64,000 nucleotides of DNA from Eucalyptus grandis (Eukaryota; Streptophyta; Magnoliopsida; Myrtales; Myrtaceae). The notes below the pieces were generated by a model, which worked only from the letters and a program-made list of their open reading frames with translations, was not told the DNA's origin and did no database searches. Position numbers and translations under genes: made by a program. How positions within the stretch are numbered: position 1 is the first letter of the stretch; every line of letters begins with the position of its first letter. This document shows positions 49,185-60,987 of this stretch, in pieces. The stretch is from NCBI RefSeq assembly GCF_016545825.1, contig NC_052616.1:5766001-5830000 (forward strand), in the 5' to 3' direction.

Positions 49185-51367
49185 GGGAACCGGTTTGGTT
49201 GTCCAATCTGGTCCTAGGACCTAATGGTCTAATTCTTGAGTGGGGTTGGACCAGGAACCAATTGCCTTTAATTCAAAGTTGTGTGAGGGCTAAACCTATC
49301 AAATGGGTGGGCCAAATTAGGTTGAAAATGGTTCGACCCAACTTGACTCATTTAACCCGTTTTAATTACATGACTTTACTCATATTGCTAAAACACTTCT
49401 ATATTTAACTCAATTTAGAAAAAGTTATGCTCAAACGAAGGTGAAAGCACGGAGCGATCGAAAGTAAGATTTACAGAGAGTCATAAATGTCGATTAGGTC
49501 TAAGTAAGCTGTGAATTCATTTAAAACCTCTATTAAATATGTTTATTACCCATCTATCAAATATAATCTATCCATAGCTAATTAAATATGCTTAAGAAAT
49601 TAGTTTATTACCTATTTTGATATGTCTAAGTGCTATAAAAGTTTAGAGTATAGCACGTCACTAGTCGAGGACATGAAATATACATACATATATATATAGG
49701 CTTTTAATATGGACCTCATAGTGAGCTCTTTTAGATCTATAGAACCATTCTCTAGCCCGGTAGGATTTTCAAAGAAATGCAGCTCGGCTAGTTGGAAATG
49801 TTACCATCTTCACACCCTTGAGTGTCTTTATACTTTGAACTAAATTCTAAGTAGTTTGTTTTTAAAAGGCTGTCCCAAAAGCGCTTGAACAAGAAGCTCG
49901 TCTACTTGGGGGAAAATATACCTGTAACAATTGACTCAGTTTTCCTTGATGCACAAATTGGATGTGTAAAATTTTTCATTTTGATTCATTGCTTGTTTGT
50001 AATATTTTTTTTTTCAATATAAAAGGGTATAATTTCTCTCTTCTTGACTTTTGCAATTCGTTTTGACGGGAGACAGGTGATATAGCAGGACAAATATACT
50101 TTTCTTAGAATGATTTCACAGTCAGATTGCAACAAAGGAGTATGATTTGATTGAAGATTATTTTGGTTCAACAGTGTTCCACGTGATTTGATTCACATCG
50201 TCCTAGAATTTTATATGCAGACTAAACGTGGATGTCTCGTGATTGCTTGTCTGCCAACCACCCACAATTACCACACCACCATGTATTTTTTTTTTTTTGA
50301 ATAAACAGCCGAAAAATGCCAATCAGTTCTTTTTTAATAATTTATTAGCAGAACACACTGCTTATACATAGCTGACTATGGAACTTTTCAATTTTCAAAG
50401 CTTTCACCTTATTTATATTAATACTTGAATTAGTATTAAGTGAGTTAGTGAGGCTCAAACAATACGCACCCGACCTTTATTTGTGTAGGAGGAACGTTAA
50501 TCAAATAATTTTCCCTCTTAACACAAAGATTATGATAAACCGGTGATTAATGTCCTTCCAACGCGATAAAACCGTTATGGGCTTGCCTCAGTGACTACAA
50601 TTCCCACGTGGGAAGGGAAGGCGGGGGGATCACAGCTCCCTTACTCCGGATAGAAGAGGATTATGGGTCTCATCTGCCAAATTTTAGGAATACACTTCGG
50701 TGACCCCAAAAAAAAAAAAAGTAATCAATGTATCTTTTCACTTTGTACAACCTTCATTTATTTTATTCTTCCTATCGAGTTACTTTAAATTGCTTATTGG
50801 TTTTTAGGGAGAAGACTATACTATGATAAAGATAGGATCCGATCAAATTGGAGTATGTCAAGAACAACGAATATGACGAGTACTAGCAACAAGTAAGTAG
50901 CAACAACTGACATGCTTTTTAACCCGAAAGCATGATAAAGAGCAAAGCATTGGAGGAGTCAGGACCCAAAAAGTGCTTGATTTGAAGATCATATGGTGGA
51001 GGAATTAAGGATGTGCAACTGGCTTATCGGAGGTTAGAAAGTTCATCATTGCATTAACCAATATATTATAGATTACTTACATTGTATATTTTCTTAAAGT
51101 AATAGTTATATTACTTAGAGTTAAGCTCAATTACCAAGTTGATCCTTGAACCGACATTGGCTTGGTTTCCAATTCCAAAAACCTGGAAAACTAGTTTGAT
51201 GGAATCGATTGTGTTTCTCCTTTTTTTTTTTTGTGGAGATTTTCATCTGTCATGAATTATTAATTTGATTTTTTTTTCGCTTTTTAACCCTTGAAAATTT
51301 TTAATTTAATTGAACTGTTGAAGTTCGGGTTTTAGAAATATATACTTTTGGAGATTTGGGTCATTTT

Positions 51368-53320
51368 CTTTTTTGGATTGAAGATGGTACTTTCATTTAT
51401 TCATAAAAATGAGAATTATAGGAAAATGATAGATACGTTTCGGAACATAAAATCTCCAAAAGAGGTAAAGAAGGAAAAGACGCCTAATTTAGAAAGAGGG
51501 TTTTGATTCGATGGACTTTGACGGTTCAGTTCGCGGCTTGGTTGGCCTCCCTTGGACAGTGGGCCAACTTTGTTGAATCCATTTGGGTTGAAAGCCCTTT
51601 GCATTAATCTGTTATATCCCTTACATCCTATGGATCGTTTGCCCGGCCATAATGCTTTCTATCAAAGCCGAACTATCACTTTCCCATTCCCACTTCTCAC
51701 TTTGTACTTGTTCCGTTCCCACATGCACGTCCTTTTTCTGCCTCAAGTACTCCAGCCTGTGCAGCAGAGTTAGGCTTCTGATTGTAGGGAGGACGGCGCT
51801 CGAACCTCACGCACGAAGCCATCGACGACTCTTCCGTTTGAATCGCGCAAGATCCTAGCAATTGAGCTAAAAAATTCTCCTTGCATCCACAAGCAATCAA
51901 CATTTAGCTTCACCGATCCACCCTCCGGCGACATCCACTTGACAGGTTTGTTTGGATTTGTGGGTTTCTTTGACCCTTTCTTCCTCTGCCATCTACTGAA
52001 GTTCTTCGTTTGTGCATGAGCTATATCAACGAGAGATCGTGAATCTGGTGGCTTGGCTCGGAAGATGAAGTCGTTGTGTAACATCCAGATCGTCCAGAGC
52101 ACAGCCGCGACCATGTCATTCTCGGGTGATTCTCTTTTCTCTTCGAAGACTTCTGTGAGCCACTTGTCAAATCTAGTTATAGTGAAGGGATTCCAGCTGA
52201 GATTAATTCGTGGGTCTGACCATACTTGTTTTGTCCAATTGTAGAGCAAAAACAGATGTTCGATTGTCTCTGGATGGGTGGCACAGGGCGGGCAAATGAG
52301 ATAAGGTAATATCTTCCTCTTGTACAGATTTTCTCTTGTCGGTATAGCGTCTTGACAGAGGCTTATTTTCGGAGGGATAGATAAATACTAGATCTTGGTC
52401 CACAAGGTTCTAGGAGGCTAGAAAGAACTTGATGCTTTGTTTGGTTCTATTTTTGTAGTCTAGGAACAAACCTTGTTATAGCCATTCTTCACTATATAAG
52501 TTCTTGATTTGTTGTCGATCCACACTAGACTGTCTTTCTTTGGGTGAGGACTGATTGGAATAGCTAAAATTTCATCGACTACTCGATCTTCAAAAAGATT
52601 CTGAATCTCAGTTTCATTCCAGCCCCATATTTCTTCATTAATTAGTTCAACCACCATCACAGGGTCATCTATATTCGCTGGACCTCCAATCACTCTCAAT
52701 GTGAGCCATTTGTCTTCTCGTAACTGAATAGATTTTTTGTCCCTCACTGTCCATTTTACCTTCGATTCTATAGCTTCTCTTCCAGCTAAAATGCTTTGTC
52801 CTCCCCATGACGAACATTACCCCTTTATTACCTTCCACAGGTCTCCATTTGGGAAATAAATTCCTTTTAGAATCCTGCTCCATAGTGTTGAAGGGGACTG
52901 AGATAGCTGCCAAGTTTACTTACCTAGTATTGCTTTGTTGAAATGTATCGAGTCTTTGAAACCAAGCCCCCCCTTATCTTCTCTAGTTTTCATCACTTCC
53001 CATTTTTTTTCAATGCAATCCTCTCTTTGTTTGTTTCTACCAAAACGAGGCAATTCTTCTTTATATGGCATTGCATATTGAGATGGGTATTTTAAAAATT
53101 GGCATTGCATATTGAGGAAGAGCTTGTACTAACTTTTTATCAGAGTTCCCTTACCTATTTTGGATAGTAGCTTTTCTTTTCAACCCTCAAGTTTCAAGTT
53201 TACTCTAGCTAGAATCCATGCAAACATCTCTTTCTTTGACTGGTCCCAATCGAATGGAATGCCGAGATATTTCCCTGTCTTGTATGCTATGTGAAATCTT
53301 TTCATAATATTTTAAGCATA
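51368..53320 (-). mobile_element. 5'-truncated LINE remnant, copy 2
   Basis: This has the same structure and truncation as 28302-30240, with longer open stretches: the linker frame 52747-52460 (DKWLTLRVIGGP.., WNETEIQNLFED, ISPHPKKDSLVW) and the RNase-H-like frame 52249-51770 (KLNVDCLW, ARILRDSNGRVVDGFVREV). The 3' end lies at the A-rich tail near 51368. The shared truncation point shows one insertion that was later duplicated with its surroundings. Confidence 0.78.
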
Positions 53321-53929
53321 GAATAATTTTTCCTACTTTGGCGGGAAGCCATACTTTGCTATAGACTAAGGATAGGATGAAGGGGTGACGGTCCCCTGCT
53401 TGATGGGCTTAGCCAGACTCTGGCATTTTTCATCCTGTACAAGGGCCAGCCCATCTTCAGAAGGATTTTGTCCACAAAAGTCAAGAAAAAATTTCTTTCC
53501 CCTATTCATGGTTTTATATTCTGGCATTTCCTCTATTTTACTTCTTATTTTTGCTAGATTCGAGTTCGTCCATGCAAAAAAATTTACTTCCGCTTGTTGT
53601 GGTTTTTTTGGCATTTCATGGTGATTTTTCGTGTTTAATACTTATGAATTTTCTTACGCATTAGAGACAGACAAACAGACAGGATATTTCATAATCTTGA
53701 CAGGGAAACTCTTAAAAGAAAGCTTAAATACAACCATGCTATGCCATGGGACAAAAATATAACAAAGGTTCTACATCAATTAAGTGAAAAAGTGAAATGT
53801 AAAAATTCATGTGTTTTTCATTTATTCTGAAACAGTAAAGTAATTGTTTGAAAATTGACAAACGTTCATCTATTGTACTAGTACTAATTGTTCTATAGTT
53901 TTAACATTTCTTTACATAACAAGCAAGGT

Positions 53930-54431
53930 TGGCTAATTGAAGCTAAATAATAAGACTAACATACTCGATGCTATTTTAAGTTATCATTAGATCAATATTA
54001 ATGACTGATAGTGTCATAACATTTGATAACATCATTAAAGTACTTAACTTATTTTATCTAAGGTATGGAAAAAGCACAACAATCATATTATACTTAAGTT
54101 TGATTTGAAAATGAAGCATACTCACAATCCTACGCTCAAAAGTTAAGTTGGAAAAATAAAAAAGGAAAGATGAATTTGGCTTTGAATAGATTGAAAAATA
54201 TAATGATTAATCTCCTTTTCCTTTTTTGGCATGCCTACTTGCTTCTTTAGTGGCAAAGGGTGAGGGGCTTCATGATTTGTCAGGTTAAAAAATTTGCTAT
54301 TTCTAATGGGTTGTAATATGAATTGATATGAAGCAAGATATATGCTTATCTTGTACCAGTCTTCTAGGTAATGTTAAGATTTTGTTGCTTTAGTTGGATG
54401 GCAGAAATGACATGTGCACAAAGTATTCTAG
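53930..54431. other. AT-rich intergenic DNA, nothing recognised
   Basis: This lies between the end of the duplicated segment and the MULE relic. No features were seen. Confidence 0.4.
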
Positions 54432-54795
54432 TTACTTGCCAAGCTCATCATTAACCCTTTCTAGCTCCAATTGGGCAACATACTTATCACCATTGTTCAT
54501 GATCTGATATCCATCATCCATATTCCAAACTAAATAATAGAATCTATTAGCAGTCATATTATCATCCAATCTCTTAGCAAATTTAGGATCACATTGTCTA
54601 GTCCATTTTATAGCCTCATCCCTTCGTCTTTACAGTCTAGTCATGACATCATTTGTATGTCTTCAAGGATGCTACTGCTTTATTTGCATCTCGCGTCTAT
54701 CATTCAAGCTTGCTAATGCATGTCTTCATAGAGGTTGTCATTAATGATATGATACTCAACTTCTTCACTAAAGAAGACTCTACACCACTGCTCAC
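54432..54795 (-). pseudogene. Mutator-like (MULE) transposase relic, C-terminal part
   Basis: Minus-strand reading gives REQWCRVFFSEEVEYHIINDNL, a stretch with several stops (ARCK*..SILEDI), then DEAIKWTRQCDPKFAKRLD and ..YYLVWNMDDGYQIMNNGDKYVAQLELER, ending at 54432. This order (W-R-x-F near a NNL-type motif, ARCKSIISMLEDI-like, KRDEAIKW, then a WN-DGYQV block) fits the end of MURA-type transposases before the SWIM finger. It is only a fragment, with no inverted repeats found. Confidence 0.5.
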
Positions 54796-55271
54796 GTGCG
54801 ACATTGTTTAGGGTGCCGCATTTTGTCTATTTTGAGAGATAAATCCAATTTAAAGGGTGTGGCATCATTTTGGTGCAGAAAGGTCACCTCATTGTCAACG
54901 TTGGACTTCTATTTTTTTTTTAATAAAAGAATCACGTATGAATATAAATTTTATTCAAAAAGACACGTAGGACTTTTTGCCAAAATTTCTAGCTGGAAGC
55001 ACTTAAATGATTGTTTTTTCTTCGATTTGGCGGCGAAAAGTTTTGGTACTAAAAACATGTATGAATTGCCATTTTATTAAAAAAAAAACACGTAGGACAT
55101 TTCATTAAGAAGCACTTAAATGATTGTGTTTTTCCGATTTGGAACTTAAGTTATCCAATGAAAAATTTTGATACTAAAGTGAGTACTCTATGAAAATTTT
55201 GATACTTCTAATATTTTTTCTCCAATATTTGTTTATTTAAATTTTGAAGTGACTAGCCAAAAAAAAAAAAC
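54796..55271. repeat. AT-rich DNA with a 125-bp imperfect tandem repeat
   Basis: The word cacgtaggac at 54964 and 55089, agcacttaaatgattg at about 54997 and 55111, and ttt.tactaaa after each, give a constant offset near 120-125. No gene was recognised. Confidence 0.5.
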
Positions 55272-55520
55272 TTATTGCTTATGAAGCGGTAAATTTTGTG
55301 TCTTTTCCAGAACTAGACCAAGGCTCTTTTTTTAGGAAATTTGAAATTGTTTTGTGCAGTAATTATCCTTTGTTAACTGGCTGAGTCTAATCATATGAAG
55401 TGTATAAAGTATACTATATTCGACTTACAATTTGGGTGGTCTACTCGATTCGTGGTGGAATTCGATTGGCTCCGTCACAATGTTGGATTCATTTATCGAG
55501 TCACATCATACTTATAGACA
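55272..55520 (+). repeat. repeat block related to 48243-48520
   Basis: See the partner block for the shared words. This copy is more diverged and carries an open frame of 97 codons (55432-55725) with no family signature. Confidence 0.6.
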
Positions 55521-56634
55521 CTACTCTTATTACAAAAGGGGGTTGGAATTAGGAACTTCTTCTTATTGCAATTTAGCAGAAAGAATTCCACCTGCACAAT
55601 ATATAATCATCAAAATAGTGAAAAGTAAGACAATAAACGTTATTTCCATTTTGAATCTCATCATGCAAAGTTGCAAACTAGCGATTAACCTTTCCGCGGC
55701 TGGATTAAGGAGGCCTACTTCTTAACGTGATAAGATTTGACACCCCGTCCCTCTTTTCAACATTCATGGTCAAAATCTTCGTGGAAAAAGTGCTCCTAAA
55801 ATAACGAGTCCAGCCGCGCTATCTCTTGGTAAAGGACAAACTCCATTATTCAGTTCCACATCTACTACACATCAAAACATCATTTGGTGATAATTTGATT
55901 AATATGAAGCATTACCAAATGATATTTACCAAATTAGTTCATGTGCAAATTACCAAATGATGTTTATTTTCATGTGCATATTGCAACAAGAATGCCACGT
56001 TCTCTACACATCAAAACATCATTTTATTGATCTAAAGCATTACCAAAGTGAAAACTTCAAAAAAAAAAAAAAAAAGGCCAAAGTGTCCTCATTTTTTAAA
56101 TAAGAATCCGAAATGAACTTTATTTCAAATAAGACCTTAAATGTCATCATTTTCCCAAATAAAAGACTCGAAATTGTTATAATTATTTCAAATAAGAGCC
56201 TAACTTCCCCGCAAATAAGGACATTTTCATTTTTCTTTTTTTTTTTTTGAAAAGGAAAATAAAAGAATAAAAAAGGGAGGGGGAAGTGACGGGTCATGTG
56301 GAGGGAAAAAAAGTGAAAAAAATTGGGGATGGGGAAAAAGACGAGGGAAGGGAGTTTGGGCGCCGCTAGGGGTGGGAGGGGGAATTATTAAATGAAATTA
56401 AAAAGTAATTTCGAAAAATAAAAGTACTGTATATATATTGAGTGATTAGTGTAAATTCATTGTAGGTTCTTTTTTAATTAATTAACTAATTATAAATTTA
56501 AATCAAATTAATTTAAAAATATTTATTTAATGTACAACGTTTCACAGCGTATCGGAATTTTCTATTTTTAAGAAATGACGTGTCGGCGTGTCGTATCGTA
56601 TCGTGTCGCGTATTGATGCAATCTAGACTAGATG
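55521..56634. other. intergenic DNA with diverged repeats
   Basis: About 55790-56035 is a diverged relative of 40590-40880 (tattgcaacaagaatg, agcattaccaaa.gatgtttacc). About 56050-56250 is an A/T-rich non-autonomous element type with agtgtcctcatttttt near one end and aaggacattttcattttt near the other. No gene is visible. Confidence 0.45.
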
Positions 56635-56660
56635 CCTCTCTCTCTCTCTCTCTCTCTCTC
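56635..56660. repeat. (CT)13 microsatellite
   Basis: A perfect CT run, with a second CT/CCCT-rich tract at 56709-56744. Confidence 0.95.
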
Positions 56661-56845
56661 GGATTTCAGGGCAAATGCCTAAGTTGATCGATCATGGGAG
56701 GGATCTTCTCTCTCTCTCCCCCCACCCTTTCTCCCTCCCTCCCTCAAGCAAACGGTACCATTTGGTTTGCGTGAACACATGGCGGATGGTCATAATATCA
56801 ATTGCTATCCTCAAATATTTATTCCCATCATTCCGTACCTGTCCT

Positions 56846-57174
56846 GTCCATCTAGAGATGTCTTCGGACAAGCTTCAAGAAAAGACCCTTCGCATCCACA
56901 CGTCTCTTTTCCCCATTTTCTCTCACTTCCGAGCGTGATTTGATGTGTGCATTTCATCTCTTTGACCCTAGGAGCTCATAAAATGGATTTGATGATTGAA
57001 AACGATGGATCGGATTAGTCCTCAATCATCTTGAGTTTTTGAATCGTCAAATGAATTTATTTGATTTGATCATGCGCACGACATTAGGAAGCGAGAGAAA
57101 TTGAGGAAAAGAGACGCGTGGATGTGAAGGATCTTTTCTCGAAGCTTATTCGGAGATCTCTCCAGATGGTTAGG
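56846..57174. repeat. large imperfect inverted repeat (two arms of about 88 bp)
   Basis: The left arm 56846-56930 (tgtccatctagagatgtctt.. to ..tctctcacttcc) is the reverse complement, with mismatches, of the right arm 57087-57174 (ggaagcgagagaaa.. to ..tctccagatggttaggg). The cores aagcttcaagaaaagaccctt and aaggatcttttctcgaagctt pair well. The spacer is about 156 bases. It could be a MITE end pair, or a transcript hairpin if expressed. Confidence 0.7.
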
Positions 57175-57192
57175 GATAGAGAAGGAGAAGTA

Positions 57193-58105
57193 TGATATAG
57201 CTAGTATAAGTACCTAGAGGGGGGTGAATAGGTATATAAAGGATTTTTCTCGATAATTGCACAATACTAGACAGTTGATAGATTTGAGACAAACAATAAT
57301 CAAAGTAAGATTGAGAGAAGAGAAAATTGAACACGCGGTTTACAGTGGTTCGGCTTATTTCAAGCCTACGTCCACTCTTCTGCACTGACAGCCTATTGGC
57401 TGGATTCCACTATGAACAAAGAGAAGTTATAGCGTTGTTCTCCCTTGATTTCTTAGTGTAGATGATCTACCACACTCTCTCAAGGTATCACTAAGTATAG
57501 ACACTCTTTATGTATACAATTTCGCTCAAAATGTATCGACTAATAATCAAGGTGCTTCAGACTCTGGAATTTCTCTATCGATCATGCACTAAAGCAACTA
57601 GAACATTTTCCTTTTATACTCCTTTATGCCATCATACCCGTTGGCACTTACCAAAGGAATTCCTCCAATCTACCCGTTGGACGGAATCAATCAAGAAGAT
57701 CATTCGAGCTATTAAAGGAACCTGACGATAGCCCATCAATCCTGTTCGCCCATACAATCAGGATCTTGGTTTCCAAGAATAGAACATTCCAAGAATATTT
57801 TGTCGACCATCGGATCTTCAAACGATCTTGATTACAAATAAAAGAATCCGTTATATTTATCCAGCCAAGAGATCTTCTCCAGAGGATAGGACTAAATTCT
57901 CAACCAAATACTTTGGCTTTGGATTGCCTTCGTCACTGGATTAGAAAAACTGTCAATGAGAATAGTCTTGAGTCTTGAGTCTTGAGTGCTGAGTCTGGTG
58001 ATCTGAAAGTCTTCAGACTTTAAACAGAAGGTTTGTATTTATCCAGACTAGACTGATAGAAACGTTTTGTCAGCTTCAAAATATTCTGGAAAGATTTCTT
58101 CAACA
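57193..58105 (-). repeat. 3' LTR of the large Copia element
   Basis: It starts TGTTGAAGAAATC on the minus strand right after the polypurine tract and runs to about 57193. The lower limit is set by a TG/CA end (tgatatag) and is uncertain by a few bases. The words ctagaggggggtgaatagg and the block ttcggctt..tccactatgaac are shared with SIRE-type LTRs, including 33686-34787 in reverse. It is about 913 bp. The partner LTR lies beyond 64000. Confidence 0.78.
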
Positions 58106-58119
58106 ATCTCCCCCTTTTT
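58106..58119 (-). other. polypurine tract of the large Copia element
   Basis: AAAAAGGGGGAGAT on the minus strand, identical to the tract at 36827-36840. A second similar motif (caaaaagggggagaatt on the minus strand) lies at about 58418-58434, again matching the repeated-tract habit of SIRE-like elements. Confidence 0.85.
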
Positions 58120-58652
58120 GATGGTGACAAAACTTTCCTGTAGATTTGAACAACTTTGACCTACAAAACATTACTCAAGCAATATGGCTATCTCATAAAG
58201 ATTAATAAATCAACCAGACTCTCGCATCCACGAAAATCGGTTAGTCTTTCATGAGTAAGACCATACAACAACACTTGATATAAATGCAAACAGTCAAACA
58301 TCAAAATCCACACCCAAGTCAGTCAAATTCAAGTTCACACCCAAGTCATACTCAAAAACAAATATTCAAACACACAAAAGAAATTTAAAGTCAAAGTTTA
58401 AAGAGTTCAAATTGCAATTCTCCCCCTTTTTGTCATCATTAAAAAGGTGAGAAAAGAGTCAAGTCTGCTTGGGAACGCGCACAACTGAAATCTCCCATCG
58501 ACTGGATGATGCCTTCCAGCCTCTTCAAGTCTTCTCGTAGATGAGCCACCTCTTCTCCTTTGGCATTAGCTTGAATTTGAAGAGCGAGGTCTTTCATTTG
58601 ATCCGCCAGGGTAACAGAAGATGCTTGTCCAGCATTCTTCAGGACTTGAAGT
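58120..58652 (-). other. non-coding 3' region of the large Copia element
   Basis: This lies between the extra ORF and the 3' LTR. No domain was recognised. Confidence 0.5.
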
Positions 58653-60769
58653 TCACGATCCGAGCATAGATTTGACCCTGCATTTCCGGAAGAACATCAA
58701 GGATACGACGAAAATCTGCGGTATTGTCCTTCGTGTGCTCGCATTTGCTCTTTCGGATGGAGTGAAGGCGGACGATGAAACTTCTGTGTAATCGAGCAGA
58801 TTTGGTGTTGACGTATCATGTCCTTCCTCAGGCATTTGAGAAGCCTGAAAATCTTCTGGATTTGCTGGTGAGGGACTCACACCTTCACTGTTGACAGCAT
58901 GTGGTGTAGTCCTTCCTTGCTCGCCATCTCCCCCTGTCTCTAGGACCTCAATTGGGGAAGAGTGATGGTCATGCTCTTGATGTCTTGATTCCCTTCTTCT
59001 GCGGCTTCATCTGCAGACTTTTCTTTTACTACTTCTCCTTCTTCTTCAGCTTCTTTCTCTTCGTCTTCTTTCTCTTTCTCTTGTTGCTCCTCTGCTTCTC
59101 TATTCTTTGCTTGTCCCTCTTCTTCTCTCTGTTCTTTTTCCTCTGCTTCTTTTCCTTTCTTCTGTCGTTCTGTTGATTCAGGCACAGAACGTCTAGTCCT
59201 TTTCAATGCAGAGATAGTGAGATCTTCCTCTTCATCTTCATCCTCCAAGATAAGAGTTCTTTTCTTTTTGGATGGAGCACCCATGGGCTCCTTCCTTTTT
59301 CTCTTTGATGCAGAAGATACTGGAGTCTTCACTTTGAACTTTTCCATTGCCTTATTAAGCTCTTTCAAACGCATTTTTGTCAGCATTTTCAAACCCACCA
59401 CCATTTTGTCGCATGGTCGAACACAAAGAGTATGTGGAGGTTCAATGTTCAAGTGTCTAAAGATCTTGGTCACAAGACCTGGATAAGGCAATTGGCCCTT
59501 GTCCTTCACCATTGCTCGTACATGTGAAAGAGAATGGTGTGAGGGAGAGAGAACTTCTTCCCGAATTGATCGCGTACATCAATTTCACCTCGGAGTTAGA
59601 CACGCGTCTTGGATGTAGACTTTGGCCGATACAGTTGATCACAATTTTGTGAAACAAGATGTTGTTGGCATGCATTCTTGTGTAGGTAACTCTTCCTTCT
59701 GTACTCCTGTCTTTGACAAGTTCCAGTGTGGTACGAGCGATTGAAACCTTGATCGGTTGATATCGTCCTCTTTCAACTCCAATTATGTCTGCCAACATGT
59801 CCACATCAACCACATAGACTTGGTCTCAAACACTGAAGGATATTCTATTCGCATCTAAAAAGCTAAGATTCGAATAGAAGTATGCTGTCAATTGCGCATA
59901 ACCGTCTGTGGTATCGAAGCAAAATTGCTCAAGTTGAAGCAGATTGAACTTCTCCCTTAAGTTCACATTAATGGCATCCAAGAAATCGAAATCAACACTC
60001 CTAGGGTTTATCACCCCTCGTTTCAACAGATTGAAGAACAGATTCTCCTGTTCCTTCGATTTAAACAAATCCATCATTTTTCCCTTCACCTTCGCAGCAA
60101 CACCCATTCTAGGTTGAAATTCATGAACATTTTATCATCATCGTTCCCATCGGTCGGATTCGGTCCCGATACACGAGGGTCACTTGGAATGTTCGCAAGT
60201 GCTTCCTCAGCCTTTCCTTTGGGAGCAATTCCCAAATCCTCCATTCGTCGCAAAAAGATATACTCATTCCCATAATTCTTATCTTTAAGGAAGTCATCTA
60301 TGTAGTTCAGCGGAGTCCCAATGCTCTTCAACGCACGATAGAGCTTGTAAATAAAAGAGGGTTTTTGGACTCTTACAGGGTCTGCGTCCTCGATTATTTC
60401 TTCCTCCGGTTGTTGACCCGCACCTTGTGGGGTAGATGGTGAAGAGTGACGAGGTGGAGAGTGAATCGGACTCGTTGCTTGACTTGGTAAATCTTCCTCT
60501 TCGGTGAGATCGAAATGGGTAGGCCCCTCCCTCATTTCTCTCGTGGTCCCCGTTCGCGATTCTTGAAGATTTTCTCGAATAAGACATCCTTCTTTGTCGT
60601 TGAAAGATTCCTTTACTCGCTTTCCCAAGAAAAGATGACAACTTTCTCGAAGATAAACACGAAGTAGAGACAGGATTGGGAGGAGAATGCCTTTTAGGGT
60701 TTTGAAGTTTAAGCGAGGAAAAGCGTATATATACAACTCAGTTTTAAAAGGAAAAACCAATCGGCACAA
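58653..60769 (-). pseudogene. extra ORF in the envelope position of the Copia element (broken)
   Basis: Downstream of RNase H on the same strand, a series of frames can be followed: 60769-60086, 60107-59826, 59813-59457, 59512-58940 and 58880-58653. They are out of phase with one another, so the gene is broken here. The first part is Pro/Ser-rich with an acidic run. The middle part resembles the domain annotated as 'putative plant transposon protein' in retroelement-derived plant proteins. The last part is very rich in Lys/Glu and probably coiled-coil (about 59330-58970). SIRE-type Copia elements carry an additional ORF at this place, sometimes called envelope-like. No signal peptide or clear membrane anchor is visible. 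Its role is unknown. At least two of the breaks fall at CG dinucleotides of the type described in the findings. Confidence 0.65.
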
Positions 60770-60987
60770 AGGAAAATGAACAGATGCCTCTTTTAAAATC
60801 GATAACTGCCAAATAGAAGTTAATCTTTTTGAAAAGACAAGATTCAGTTTTTCTACGGAAATTATAAATTAACTGAACTAATGATCGCACCTTTTTGAGA
60901 TTGAATAAAATAACAACTTACAGTCTATAGCCATGAATGTTTGAGTCTGAGGGTTGGAGAGTCTTTAGACTTTAACTTCCTCAAGCT
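60770..60987 (-). other. spacer between pol and the extra ORF
   Basis: Short non-coding stretch with no features recognised. Confidence 0.4.

Larger units (their letters stand above)
48521..53929 (+). repeat. segmental duplication copy 2 (5.4 kb)
   Basis: This is the direct repeat of 25453-30845 with the same internal order. It differs in simple runs, such as a T-run within 50286-50300 that is absent from copy 1, and in scattered base changes. Neither copy has an LTR-like or inverted end, so it looks like a genomic duplication and not one transposon. Confidence 0.92.
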
